Below are positions 51,054 through 63,432 of a DNA stretch of 64,000 nt, in pieces. This stretch comes from Leptospira ainlahdjerensis (GTDB lineage: Bacteria > Spirochaetota > Leptospiria > Leptospirales > Leptospiraceae). The notes beneath the pieces are model-generated. The model worked only from the letters and a program-made list of their open reading frames with translations, ran no database searches and was not told the origin of the DNA. A program made the translations under genes and the position numbers. The first letter of the stretch is position 1; each line of letters opens with the position of its first letter. The DNA lies in the NCBI RefSeq assembly GCF_016919175.1, contig NZ_JAFFPU010000003.1, forward strand, positions 27,501 to 91,500, in the 5' to 3' direction.

Positions 51054-51635
51054 ATGCAAAAATTTGTTCTTAAAAAGAGTCTCATTCTTTTACCGCTTTT
51101 GTTCTTTCCTTTCTGCTATTTTCAACCGCATACTCCTCCTTCCAAAAAACAGTGGAACGAATTTCGAAAACTTCCCCGAAATCAAAAGGAAATTCTCGCT
51201 TTGGAAAAATTTCTTCGAGAGCACAAAGTTTTGAACGTGGTTCCGATCGAACAACTTCTTAGGCAAGGCACGGATTGGAGACAAACGGAAAGTCAACCTT
51301 TCGCGATTCCACCTCGAGATTTATGGCCAAACATTTTACCAACCTTGAAAGTGATCCGCGATTTGATTCTTCCCCAGGTCGGTCCTGTGACCGTCGTTTC
51401 CGGTTTTCGAGAAGCGGAGTACAACAACAAGGCCGGAGGAGCCAAATCCAGTCGACATCTTCAATTTTCCGCGTTAGATATGATTCCCGACCGGGAAATC
51501 GACAGAGTTCATTTAAAAGGAAAACTTTTAGTCCTTTGGCAAAAAGAAGGCCCTGCTCGAAAGATTGGAGTCGGATTGTATTCTCGAAACCGATTTCATA
51601 TCGATACGCTCGGTTTTCGCAAGTGGGAAAAGTAA
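51054..51635 (+). CDS. Peptidase M15 (YcbK/DUF882-like), probably a lipoprotein
   Basis: 193 residues. N-terminal hydrophobic segment LILLPLLFFPFC, with Cys as a possible lipobox. The C-terminal peptidase domain has VVSGFREAEYNNKAGGAKSSRHLQFSALDM (metal His in SRH and Asp in ALD) and the second His in RFHIDTLGF. The family cleaves peptidoglycan peptides. The frame is open 59 codons upstream, but the ATG at 51054 opens the signal peptide. Its 3' end has a decayed duplicate at 53479-53621. Confidence 0.85.
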   Translation: MQKFVLKKSLILLPLLFFPFCYFQPHTPPSKKQWNEFRKLPRNQKEILALEKFLREHKVLNVVPIEQLLRQGTDWRQTESQPFAIPPRDLWPNILPTLKVIRDLILPQVGPVTVVSGFREAEYNNKAGGAKSSRHLQFSALDMIPDREIDRVHLKGKLLVLWQKEGPARKIGVGLYSRNRFHIDTLGFRKWEK

Positions 51636-52173
51636 AACCTCGAGTCCTCTCTTGCAAAACAATTCTCTGTTAAAACTTGGACTTTTTCTTAAATCGTTAC
51701 GAACGGTTCTACCGCGAGAAGTCAATAATCCAGTCTACAATTGCCTCTTCCAAAGCTGACAGGAAAACAAGTCAGAAATCCCTTATATAAAAATTGGAAA
51801 TCATAGTCCAGTTTTGATATATTCAAAAAATAGAAACGATTCTAAATACGTTTTGATAAACATTAATAAATATTAATTCACTTCTTAATGAACGCTTGGA
51901 GTTGACACAAATAATCTTTCACTCAAATTCAATACGATATAAGTATAAAGAGCTAATAAAATAAATTAACTGATAATCCTTTCAAGTTAAAAAACTAATA
52001 TTGATTTAGTTTGAATATTAAACACTTTTAGAATTTGAATTTTTTAAAACATTCGATTCCAAAAAGGAAACTTTTTTTATTTTTGTGAAAATTGTCACAA
52101 TAAATATGTTATCTGAATCAACGCGGCGACAAGAAGACATTCTTTATCATCGCTCATCAATCAGGAGAAAACA
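51636..52173. other. AT-rich intergenic region upstream of the DUF1565 gene
   Basis: About 540 bases, markedly more A+T than its neighbours, with no convincing gene. It holds the CRP-like site described separately and a TTGACA at 51902-51907 without a well-placed -10. Confidence 0.5.
52083..52100. promoter_or_regulatory. CRP-family operator-like palindrome
   Basis: TTGTGA-AAATTG-TCACAA is a perfect inverted repeat with the half-sites TGTGA and TCACA six bases apart, exactly the E. coli CRP consensus core. It lies about 73 bases upstream of the DUF1565 ATG. A weak -10-like TATGTT begins 5 bases after it, so binding might block rather than aid transcription. Confidence 0.5.
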
Positions 52174-53208
52174 ATGAAACGATTTTTTTTACTCTGCCTT
52201 AGCATGATCTTACTGTTAGGTGACTGCTCCAATGAAAAAGAAGGAAGAGAATCCGACCTAACGCTGCTATCCGGAATCATTGACCCAACGGATTTAAGAA
52301 TTCTTAATCCTGATAGCTATAACTCCCAACTAATCCTTATCCGAACTCCCATCTATGTAAGCAAAACAACCGGAAATGACAGTTGGCCTGGATCGCAGAC
52401 TGCGCCTCTTCGAACCATCACGAAGGCGTTAGCTTTAGCCGACGGCCAAAATAACATCTACATTGCTCCCGGTGAATACTCCGATCGCACCGGTGAAAAA
52501 TTCCCGATTCGAATTCCAGATGGGGTCTCTTTGATCGGAGATGAATTAGGGAGAGGCCTTGGTTTTTCAATACATTATGGTGAGAAATTCGAGGATATGC
52601 CCGTTCCGAAGCCCACTACGATTCAGTTTTATGGAGATGATCTTGCGGAAGCCATCCAACCGGGTAAAAATTCGACAATCGCTGGATTTAATTTACCAAA
52701 TCCGATTGCTTTGAGAACCTACAACGTTAAAATTCGAAACAATACGTTACCTCAAGGAATCGGAATTTTTAATACAGATAGCAGTAGCAAACCCTCCGGT
52801 GGACATTGGGTCAGCGGAAATTTCATCGGGTCCCAAAAAGCACCAGACTATAACGACTCAGTTGGTATCTTCTTTGAAGAAACTACAGATGAAAATAAAG
52901 TTGAAAACAATAGGATCTATCGAAACCGATATGGGATTGTTATCCGGCCTGGTGCTAAAGTAGATTTAGGCGGAGGTGCCAGAAGAAGCGTTGGTAACAA
53001 CATTATTTCCTGTAGCTTAGAGATAGACTTAACACTTTTAGTCGAACCAGGAAATCGACTTTACGCCGCAAATAATCGGTGGGATCACGATGTTCCAACG
53101 TATTCTATCGGATCTACTTACAAACCAGGAATCGATATCTATGCCCCGCCTCCATACGGCACTATCGATATTGGAGGATATTCTTTAGCTCCTAGTCCTT
53201 GCAACTGA
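52174..53208 (+). CDS. DUF1565 lipoprotein, predicted right-handed beta-helix
   Basis: 344 residues. Lipoprotein signal: basic start, hydrophobic helix, then LLGDC (Cys at residue 19). From residue ~65 there is the DUF1565 signature YVSKTTGNDSWPGSQTAPLRTITKALALA, followed by repeated short strands ending in N/G (NSTIAGFN, NKVENNRIYRNRYGIVIR), typical of parallel beta-helices. DUF1565 proteins occur in several copies in Leptospira and are surface- or envelope-located, with unknown function. AGGAG lies before the ATG. Flanked by AT-rich DNA and a duplicated peptidase fragment. Confidence 0.88.
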   Translation: MKRFFLLCLSMILLLGDCSNEKEGRESDLTLLSGIIDPTDLRILNPDSYNSQLILIRTPIYVSKTTGNDSWPGSQTAPLRTITKALALADGQNNIYIAPGEYSDRTGEKFPIRIPDGVSLIGDELGRGLGFSIHYGEKFEDMPVPKPTTIQFYGDDLAEAIQPGKNSTIAGFNLPNPIALRTYNVKIRNNTLPQGIGIFNTDSSSKPSGGHWVSGNFIGSQKAPDYNDSVGIFFEETTDENKVENNRIYRNRYGIVIRPGAKVDLGGGARRSVGNNIISCSLEIDLTLLVEPGNRLYAANNRWDHDVPTYSIGSTYKPGIDIYAPPPYGTIDIGGYSLAPSPCN

Positions 53209-53252
53209 TCATTTTTGTAGGATTCATTCTTTTAGAACTTAACGAGGAATAA

Positions 53253-53280
53253 ACGACCTTTCCACCTATAGAAAGGTCGT
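53253..53280 (+). terminator. Hairpin downstream of the DUF1565 gene
   Basis: Stem ACGACCTTTC with GAAAGGTCGT, loop CACCTATA; 45 bases after the stop codon. The U-run is weak, so it is a terminator candidate only. Confidence 0.5.
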
Positions 53281-53367
53281 AATCAATTCCTAATATCTCC
53301 AAAATTCAGACCCAATTGAATCAAAATATCGATGTCGTCAGTTAAGTTACCCTAAATTCAGGATAAC

Positions 53368-53399
<32 letters not shown>

Positions 53400-53478
53400 T
53401 AGGAATTGAAACGAAAAGCGCGGTCGCGAGCTTATTTCGCTATGGAATTTGCGAGCGATTCGCCCAAACTTTCTTTCT

Positions 53479-53621
53479 TACACCGAACTCACATTCACGA
53501 AAGAAATCGTCTTTTTATCTTTTGGCAAAAGACTGGCCCTGCTCGAAAGAGTGGAGTCGGATTGTATTCTCAAAGCCGATTCAGTATTGATTCGCTCGGA
53601 TTTCGCAAGCGGAAAAAGTAA
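53479..53621 (+). pseudogene. Decayed 3' fragment of the M15 peptidase gene
   Basis: About 47 codons ending at TAA 53619-53621 match the C-terminus of the peptidase at 51054-51635. By hand, 53523-53629 aligns to 51537-51643 without gaps and with 15 differences in 107 bases. The metal-binding His of RFHIDTLG is Ser here (RFSIDSLG), so it could not be functional. Upstream of ~53479 the sequence is unrelated. Confidence 0.8.
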
Positions 53622-53692
53622 AACCTCGATTTCGCTTTTAAAAAAGAATGGCCTTGAATGAAAACACATCCAAGGCCGATTCAATTTTACAA

Positions 53693-53723
53693 ACGCAAAT
53701 GAAAGAACATTCTTTATTTGCGT
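53693..53723 (-). terminator. Stem-loop at the end of nrdJ
   Basis: On the minus strand an 8-bp stem (ACGCAAAT/ATTTGCGT) continues, past a single-base bulge, into a 6-bp stem (AAAGAA/TTCTTT) with a 2-base loop; it lies about 20 bases after the nrdJ stop. The U-run is weak. Confidence 0.6.
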
Positions 53724-53744
53724 CCTTGACTTAGAAGGTCGGAA

Positions 53745-57344
<3,600 letters not shown>

Positions 57345-57513
57345 AAATTTGCTCTCAGACTCCGTAAGACTAGTAAGAAGGGATTATGTCACTCTAAGAA
57401 AAAGGAAAAATGATCCAAAGCTTTTTTTGGCTCTCCTTTCACCGAAGTTTCAAAATTTTTCCTACAAAAAGTTGTAAAAACGCGGCCCAATGCGACAAAT
57501 TAAGGTTGCGTGC

Positions 57514-57536
57514 TTACCCCTTTTTGAAAATATAGG
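57514..57536 (+). promoter_or_regulatory. Putative promoter of tRNA-Asn
   Basis: TTGCGT and AATATA about 17 bases apart just upstream of the tRNA start. A weak-to-moderate sigma-70 match. Confidence 0.4.
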
Positions 57537-57552
57537 CCTAACTACCGAGGAT

Positions 57553-57630
<78 letters not shown>

Positions 57631-58165
57631 CCTTTCTATCGCCTCAGCCTACACCGGCAATATTCCCTTCTTTGGTTCTTCTTAGACGAAGTTTCCAAAC
57701 CTTTGGTCCCAAAAAACTTCTCTTTTGTTTAGTGTTTTTACAAAAAGAATCCCCGAAGATCCGCGAATTTTCCTTTCGAGAGATTGTTCTCAAATTTGCG
57801 AAAGCCGAAATCGAGGAGGATCAAAAAAGGTATATTCCAAAAATTGAATTTTGGGTTTGCCCAATCTGGAATTTGAAAATTATCAAAGTTAGGCTTTTCG
57901 TTTGAGGAGGTATTTTTTAGAATTCTTACTAGAGGCTTCTTTTCGACCTGCAATTTTTTTTGTCAGTTGCTCAACATCCCGGAACTCAGGTAACGACCTG
58001 GATTTCGCTTCTAAAATTTTCGTTATCTTCTTGGATTTGGATCCGAAAAAATTTTCCGAGATGAAACCTTACGATCTACGAATCCCGGAAAATCAAATCT
58101 TAACCGCTATATCCGACGTTACTCATCATTGCTTGGACACGGGGGCCAAAGATCTCAGAAGGATC
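57631..58165. other. Intergenic region after tRNA-Asn
   Basis: About 535 bases without an assignable gene. Two overlapping-looking open frames (about 57582-57905 and 57902-58201) have protein-like stretches but no starts with good ribosome sites, one begins inside the tRNA and the other runs into the cytochrome gene. They could be remnants of a lost gene. No integrase or attachment repeat was seen. Confidence 0.4.
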
Positions 58166-59098
58166 TTACGGTTCATTTTTTGCCGGTTTGATGGATTTTA
58201 AAAATTTAAAAATCGCTCTGAGTTCTCCGTCAGACATAGAAGCATAGGCTTCCCAGGGCATATGACTGTGAGCAATCGATCTTCCCTGACGAAAGCGCGC
58301 CAAAAATTCCTTCTCGGTCCATTTTGTTATCCGTCCTTCCGCGTGCGGAGTTAGGTTCGGAGGGGTCAGAGTTTCTTTACTCGGATCCGGATCTTTCATC
58401 GGAGCTCCTCCGGCAAAAGGTTCTCCTATGTATTCTCCGATGAGATTTCTTTTCGTATGACAGCCGCTGCAATTGGCGACGCTGTTTGCCAAATATTCTC
58501 CGTAAACAATGCTTTCCTCAGCCTTTATCGATTTTAACACTTCACCTTTAGGACCGACCGGTTTTACAACGAAGGCTTTTAAAAACTTTCCGATCGGATT
58601 GAGTTCGTGTTTTGGAACCCGATTCTGAACGGGTCTGAGGCTTCTTAAAAAGGAAATAATCGCCGAAAGATCCTCGTCGCTCGTATTGTGAAACGGCATA
58701 AAATCGAATAAAACCGTTTGATCGGGACGAACTCCGTAACGAAGGGACCTTGCGATTTCCGCATCCGAAAAACTACCGATTCCGGTTTCTATATCGGGAG
58801 TTATATTCGGGGAATAAAAATTTCCTACCGGCAATTCGAACTTAACACCACCCGAGAGATTCGGTCGTCCATCGGTTTTAGAGGAATCGACATCTAAGGT
58901 TTTGTGGCAATCCACACAATGAGCCGCGCCATAGGCAAGTCGTTCGCCGCGTTTGATTACGGCGGGGTCCTTCGACGCTTTTATGTCCGGATAAGGCGCC
59001 TCATATTTTAAGTTTTGTCGCAACGCCGTCGCGATCACACAAACCAAGAGGATCGATAAAAAAACAGCTCCGGTCCACTTCAGGATTTTCAATAACAT
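58166..59098 (-). CDS. Membrane-anchored dihaem cytochrome c
   Basis: 310 residues. N-terminal membrane anchor (about 8-27). Two CxxCH haem sites: Cys61-Cys64-His65 (AHCVDCHKT) and Cys210-Cys213-His214 (NCSGCHTKR). Each is followed by a candidate axial Met in MPFH (about 134) and HMPWEAY (about 281). The pattern (PNITPDIETGIGSFSDAEIARSLRYG) is typical of the cytochrome subunits that accept electrons from periplasmic dehydrogenases. The redox partner is not visible in the neighbourhood. Faces an AT-rich gap upstream. Confidence 0.92.
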   Translation of the reverse strand: MLLKILKWTGAVFLSILLVCVIATALRQNLKYEAPYPDIKASKDPAVIKRGERLAYGAAHCVDCHKTLDVDSSKTDGRPNLSGGVKFELPVGNFYSPNITPDIETGIGSFSDAEIARSLRYGVRPDQTVLFDFMPFHNTSDEDLSAIISFLRSLRPVQNRVPKHELNPIGKFLKAFVVKPVGPKGEVLKSIKAEESIVYGEYLANSVANCSGCHTKRNLIGEYIGEPFAGGAPMKDPDPSKETLTPPNLTPHAEGRITKWTEKEFLARFRQGRSIAHSHMPWEAYASMSDGELRAIFKFLKSIKPAKNEP

Positions 59099-59434
59099 GA
59101 ATTTGTTTACTCTCTTTTTGAATTTTCAATCGGAGTTTAGAATACAATTTCGTTTCTTGTTTCGACCAAATCCGATTTCTAAGTTAATAAGACAAAATCA
59201 GAATTAAGTTTGCATTCTTTTGGATGTTTTCGGCAGTTTTAGGGAATCCCGGAACTCCGATCTATAATTAGATTACCGAAATAAAATTCGCCAACGGTTT
59301 TCACGTCTATCTCATGCAAAAATTTGAATATTCTTTTTTGAAGTTTTAGAATATACATCTGAATCACTATTGGAAATTGATTTCCCTTTTAGAATAGATT
59401 CGAATACGATGATTTTACAAAAAAAGGGCATAGC
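59099..59434. other. Intergenic region with a possible peptidase M16 remnant
   Basis: About 335 AT-rich bases. A 24-25-codon open stretch at 59272-59349 (plus strand) reads IKFANGFHVYLMQKF, which resembles the start of M16 (insulinase-type) peptidases, but has no start or ribosome site and is cut by a stop. Otherwise nothing recognisable; it should contain promoters for both flanking divergent genes. Confidence 0.35.
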
Positions 59435-60010
59435 ATGAAAATAAGACTTTTATCCTCGTTTAGCGAGTGGATCGCAAAACGTTCTTCCGCGAAACACATA
59501 TTCTTTTTTACCGCAGCCTCCATTCTGATATCCGGAGCGATGCAGTTTCTGGAACAGATGACTCCGGTTCCTGCTGGTCAAAGTCTTCCTCTCAAAATGG
59601 ACTTCCGGCCATTTTCTTCGGCGAAGGATCTAAACGAAGTTTTTCAATTCTACAGAGAAACGGGACGTCTTTTGTATTTCTGGCAAGACGTTTTGGATAT
59701 GTTTTTACCCGTCGCGGTCGGTCTGATGATCGGTTCCTTTTATTCGAGAACGGCTGTGTACTGGAAACTTCCGATATCCTTGAATCTTCTTCCTTTTGGG
59801 TTTTTGGTATTTGATTGGATCGAAAACTCTCTCATGTTTTACTTTTTATATTCATGGCCTTCGGTTTCGGAATCTTTAGCCCTTTTTGCAGGTAGAATCA
59901 CCGCCATCAAATTGATGTTCGTTTTTATAGGATACGGAATGTTGTTCGTTTGTCTTTTGGCTTTTGGTTTCCGATTTTTTAAATCCAGATTTTCGCAATC
60001 CAAAGAATAA
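59435..60010 (+). CDS. Hypothetical integral membrane protein
   Basis: 191 residues with about four hydrophobic segments (around 23-40, 85-103, 112-134 and 150-178). It contains a conserved-looking FDWIENSLMFYFL motif between TM2 and TM3. It looks like a small four-helix membrane protein; no family is recognised. Monocistronic, with the nearest downstream genes on the opposite strand. Confidence 0.75.
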   Translation: MKIRLLSSFSEWIAKRSSAKHIFFFTAASILISGAMQFLEQMTPVPAGQSLPLKMDFRPFSSAKDLNEVFQFYRETGRLLYFWQDVLDMFLPVAVGLMIGSFYSRTAVYWKLPISLNLLPFGFLVFDWIENSLMFYFLYSWPSVSESLALFAGRITAIKLMFVFIGYGMLFVCLLAFGFRFFKSRFSQSKE

Positions 60011-60171
60011 AATTATTTGAATCCTTCAAAATCCTTAGGAAATCTTTGAGTTTTACAAAAAAAAGCGAATCAGCCGGGAGTGAGAAGATCTTTGGTTTCT
60101 AAATAAGATATTCCATTCTTATAATATTTTATATAGATCGGGACTTCGATATCGTTTGCGGGCTTCCAATC

Positions 60172-60190
60172 AAAACGGTTTTACCGTTTT
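60172..60190 (-). terminator. Terminator-like hairpin after xseB
   Basis: Stem AAAACGG / CCGTTTT with a 5-base loop, about 30 bases after the xseB stop on the minus strand. The U-run is part of the stem. Confidence 0.45.
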
Positions 60191-60222
60191 CCCAAACGAC
60201 AAAACTAAAAAAACGATAAATC

Positions 60223-60507
60223 TTAGAATAGATCTTCCGGATCCGAAGTTTTGCTTTCAGTAGGAGTTTTTGTATCCCCCCGAAATCCGGTTTTATTCGT
60301 TTTTTTTGATTCATCTTTGGTGAGCGCTTCGATTTTTCCTTCCGCAGTATCCAAAATTCCCTGACAAATTTTTTTGAGCTCCATTCCGCGTTCATAGGCT
60401 TTGAGAGATTCTTCCAAGCTGAAATCCTGACGTTCCAGTTTTTCCGCGATTTGCTCGAGTTCTAAAAGCGCTTCTTCGAATGAAATTTTAGATTTTGATT
60501 CTGCCAT
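60223..60507 (-). CDS. xseB: Exodeoxyribonuclease VII small subunit
   Basis: 94 residues. The XseB helical pair is clear: [37 protein letters not shown] Lys/Thr-rich tail follows (about 65-94). It assembles with XseA to degrade single-stranded DNA. It starts 1 base after the xseA stop, so the two are coupled. Confidence 0.95.
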   Translation of the reverse strand: MAESKSKISFEEALLELEQIAEKLERQDFSLEESLKAYERGMELKKICQGILDTAEGKIEALTKDESKKTNKTGFRGDTKTPTESKTSDPEDLF

Positions 60508-60508
60508 T

Positions 60509-61777
60509 TTATTTTCCTTTTCGTATCACTTGCATCGTTCCACCGGCAAGTAATACGTGTAATTCTTCTTCCGGTTTTGTTTGTTCCGGAGAACTGATAA
60601 TTTTACCTTTTGTGTTTCTTACGATGGAATAACCTCGTTTCATCGTGGAAACGGGGGAAAGATCCTCCACCTTGGAGGTCAAAAATTCCGCCCTTTGTTT
60701 TTTATGAAAAAGAATACCTTGGATCCTCGGTGTAAGATTCGTATAACGTTCGATTCGAACCTTTGCAAGATCCAGTTTGTTTTGAACCGCCTTTTGCAAT
60801 CGGATCCCGATTTCATCCACTCTTTGACTTCTTGCATTTAAGAGTTGCATCGGCTCCTTGAAGATAAACTTCCCGGACAATAACCGCAAACGATCCTTAC
60901 TCGAGGAGACCCTAACGTTCAGAGAGGTTTTGAGCCTTCCTTCTAATTGCGAAATAAATTGAAGAATGTCTTCTTCCTTTGGAACCGCGTGTTCGGCCGC
61001 AGCAGTAGGAGTCGGGGTCGCGAAGTCGGCCGCAAAATCGCTTAACAAAACGTCTGTCTGATGTCCTACCGCCGAAATGATAGGAACCCTGGAATTCGCG
61101 TAGGCGCGGACCACCTTTTCGTCGTTAAACGCCATTAGATCCTCGAAACTTCCACCACCTCGTCCCGCGATGATCACGTCTACGTTCCATTCCGGGCGAT
61201 TCAATTCTTCGATCGCACCCACGATCGAATTAGGAGCCTCTTCTCCCTGAACAACACAAGGCGCGATGAGAATGTTGATTCCCGGAAATCGGGAACGGGC
61301 TACTTTGATGATGTCTTCGATCGCCGCGCCAGAGGGCGAGGTCGCGATTCCGAGCGTTTTTGGAAAGGCGGGAATTCTTCTTTTTTTCTCCGGATCAAAA
61401 ATTCCTTCCGCAGAAAGTTTTTGTTTGAGCCTTTCAATTTGGAGTAAAATGTCCCCCTGTCCCAGCTCTTCCACACGAGTTACGTTGAGATTGTAAGAAC
61501 CGCCGGCTTCATAGAGCGTGATCGTTCCATAAACTTGGATTTCTTTTCCGTCGCTGAGAGGTTTGCCGCCGTAATTCTTATTGGAATAGTTGAAAAAAGT
61601 ACAACGAACCAAAGAAGTCGCGTCTTTTAGTGAAAAATAAATATGTCCCGAGTTGGCCTTACTATAATTGGAAATTTCCCCTCTGACCCAGATGTTTTTG
61701 AGATCTTTGGATCCGGTGATGAGATTTTTGAGAATCCTCGTGACTTCCGTAACGGAAAGAGGTTTGGAATCTTCCAA
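60509..61777 (-). CDS. xseA: Exodeoxyribonuclease VII large subunit
   Basis: 422 residues. N-terminal OB-fold ([22 protein letters not shown]), then the catalytic domain with [31 protein letters not shown] and [28 protein letters not shown]. The C-terminal helical part forms the coiled coil that binds XseB. Its start is 5 bases after the end of the upstream AI-2E-family gene; an operon is likely. Confidence 0.96.
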   Translation of the reverse strand: MEDSKPLSVTEVTRILKNLITGSKDLKNIWVRGEISNYSKANSGHIYFSLKDATSLVRCTFFNYSNKNYGGKPLSDGKEIQVYGTITLYEAGGSYNLNVTRVEELGQGDILLQIERLKQKLSAEGIFDPEKKRRIPAFPKTLGIATSPSGAAIEDIIKVARSRFPGINILIAPCVVQGEEAPNSIVGAIEELNRPEWNVDVIIAGRGGGSFEDLMAFNDEKVVRAYANSRVPIISAVGHQTDVLLSDFAADFATPTPTAAAEHAVPKEEDILQFISQLEGRLKTSLNVRVSSSKDRLRLLSGKFIFKEPMQLLNARSQRVDEIGIRLQKAVQNKLDLAKVRIERYTNLTPRIQGILFHKKQRAEFLTSKVEDLSPVSTMKRGYSIVRNTKGKIISSPEQTKPEEELHVLLAGGTMQVIRKGK

Positions 61778-61782
61778 TCAGA

Positions 61783-62916
61783 TCACCGATGCCCCTTGTT
61801 CAGAATCAATTCTCTTCGATACAATCTCCAAAAATCCCAAAGAATGACGACTAACGTAACCGCTACCGGTCCGACGACGAGTCCCATGATTCCGAATTCC
61901 TTGATTCCGCCGATCAAAGATAAAAAGATAAGAAGAGGGTGGACTTGTAGCTTCTTATCGAGCATTCTCGGTTTTACAAAATTCTCCAGAGCCAAATAGA
62001 AAAAGAGGCCGCTTCCCATAAAAAAAATCGCCATCATCGGATTGTTCTCTAAAAACAAAATATAGAGTCCGATCGGAAGCCAAACAACGGAGGTTCCTAC
62101 GACGGGAATGATCGAAAAGAACGCGGCCAAACTTGCATATAAAAAAGGACTCGAAATTCCGGCGATCAAAAGAAGAATATAAACCGCTGTTCCTTGCAGA
62201 ATCGAAATGATCAGATTTCCTCGAATCACGGTTTGAACCGCCGACGTTACTTTTCTTCCCACTTGTTCTTCCAACTGTCTGGAAAACGGAAGGTTGTCCA
62301 AAATAAAACGTTCCACCTTTTTTCCGTCTTGATAAAGAAAGAATAAAACCAAAAGTGCAAAGAAAAGATTCATCAGAATTCCCGTCGGCAATTCTATGTT
62401 TCCCAGGATAAAAGAGGAAGCGTTGCTTAAAATTCCGTAGATGCTGTCGAGATTCAAAATATCCACATAGTTCTCGGCGAATTCTCCATAGATTTCCGGA
62501 ACCTTTACCCAGAAAAATTCGTTGTCAGTAATAAAGTCAGTGAGCATCGCAAAGTTCATCAAGGTTTCGATCATTTTATCTTCGCTTAACGAAATTCTTA
62601 ATTTGAATAAAATGGAAAGGGCTTCTTGGATCAACGTACGAATGACAAAATAGGAAGGAATGATCACTAACATAGAAACGAGAGTAATCATGATCCAAGG
62701 AACGAGCCATTGGAATCTTTCTCCGAGATATTCTTTGAGAAGTTTGTATTGTCTTCTCGTCGCGAGATAAAGAATCAAGGCCATCAAGGAAGAATAAAGA
62801 TAAGGACGGAATACTAGAAAAAATACGCCGATCGCAAAGATAAAAAGAATCGAGAAAAAAATCACAAACGTATATTTTCCCGGTTCGGGATTGAGTGGAA
62901 CTACAGGTTCGATCAT
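61783..62916 (-). CDS. AI-2E/PerM family membrane transporter
   Basis: 377 residues with about 7-8 hydrophobic segments. The characteristic PerM-like C-terminal pattern VGTSVVWLPIGLYIL, then LVGPVAVTLVVILWD is visible, with HPLLIFLSLIGGIKEFGIMGLVVGP. These proteins export small molecules or ions; the substrate differs between members and is not predictable here. 3 bases after the upstream hypothetical gene and 5 bases before xseA. Confidence 0.9.
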   Translation of the reverse strand: MIEPVVPLNPEPGKYTFVIFFSILFIFAIGVFFLVFRPYLYSSLMALILYLATRRQYKLLKEYLGERFQWLVPWIMITLVSMLVIIPSYFVIRTLIQEALSILFKLRISLSEDKMIETLMNFAMLTDFITDNEFFWVKVPEIYGEFAENYVDILNLDSIYGILSNASSFILGNIELPTGILMNLFFALLVLFFLYQDGKKVERFILDNLPFSRQLEEQVGRKVTSAVQTVIRGNLIISILQGTAVYILLLIAGISSPFLYASLAAFFSIIPVVGTSVVWLPIGLYILFLENNPMMAIFFMGSGLFFYLALENFVKPRMLDKKLQVHPLLIFLSLIGGIKEFGIMGLVVGPVAVTLVVILWDFWRLYRRELILNKGHR

Positions 62917-62919
62917 ATC

Positions 62920-63405
62920 TTAACCGCCTGTTTTTTTATAGAAGAGTTTGATTCTACTTCCGGCATCCACGGCTTCGATCTGAATCGTAACCACTTTTTT
63001 ATTTTGACTTTCCGCCATAATCACAGTCTTTTGATCCGTGATCTCTTCCTGCAAAACTTTCCAGTAGAGAGATTTAAAAATGGAAGCATAATAGACTTCC
63101 ATCTGTTTTTTCTTAAATGCGTGGGTAAAAAGAAGAAAGGATTCTTTCGTATCAAAATATCCGCGTTCGGATTTTAATTCCGTGGAATAGATCAAAGCGG
63201 CTCCTTCCGGGACAAACTCGACGGGAAGCGATCTTGGATTTCGAACCGGGTTGTTCTGAAGAGTCAACTTGTTATAACGATACAATTCCGTTTTGGAATC
63301 GGACGCAAAAAGAGACAAGGGCGTCGTCAAAACACCGAGAAGAAAAAAAACTAAAAAATAGAAACGAGTAGGGTTCACTTTTTTTACTTGAACCTTATCC
63401 GCCAT
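62920..63405 (-). CDS. Hypothetical exported protein
   Basis: 161 residues from the ATG at 63405; in-frame GTG (63408) and TTG (63414) starts a few bases upstream are alternatives. A signal peptide or anchor lies at about 15-37 (FYFLVFFLLGVLTTPLSLFA). The rest is beta-rich (ALIYSTELKSERGYFD, KKVVTIQIEAVDAGSRIKLFY), with no recognised domain. First gene of the four-gene minus-strand operon with the AI-2E gene, xseA and xseB. It is divergent from the DedA gene, with only 27 bases between the two starts, so promoters must overlap. Confidence 0.75.
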   Translation of the reverse strand: MADKVQVKKVNPTRFYFLVFFLLGVLTTPLSLFASDSKTELYRYNKLTLQNNPVRNPRSLPVEFVPEGAALIYSTELKSERGYFDTKESFLLFTHAFKKKQMEVYYASIFKSLYWKVLQEEITDQKTVIMAESQNKKVVTIQIEAVDAGSRIKLFYKKTGG

Positions 63406-63432
63406 CACTGACAATTCTTTTATTCATCCTTC

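Noticed and set aside
53406..53621. A 71-residue protein-coding gene
   Set aside because: Its C-terminal part is the decayed end of the M15 peptidase and its N-terminal part is unrelated repeat-like sequence; called a pseudogene fragment instead.
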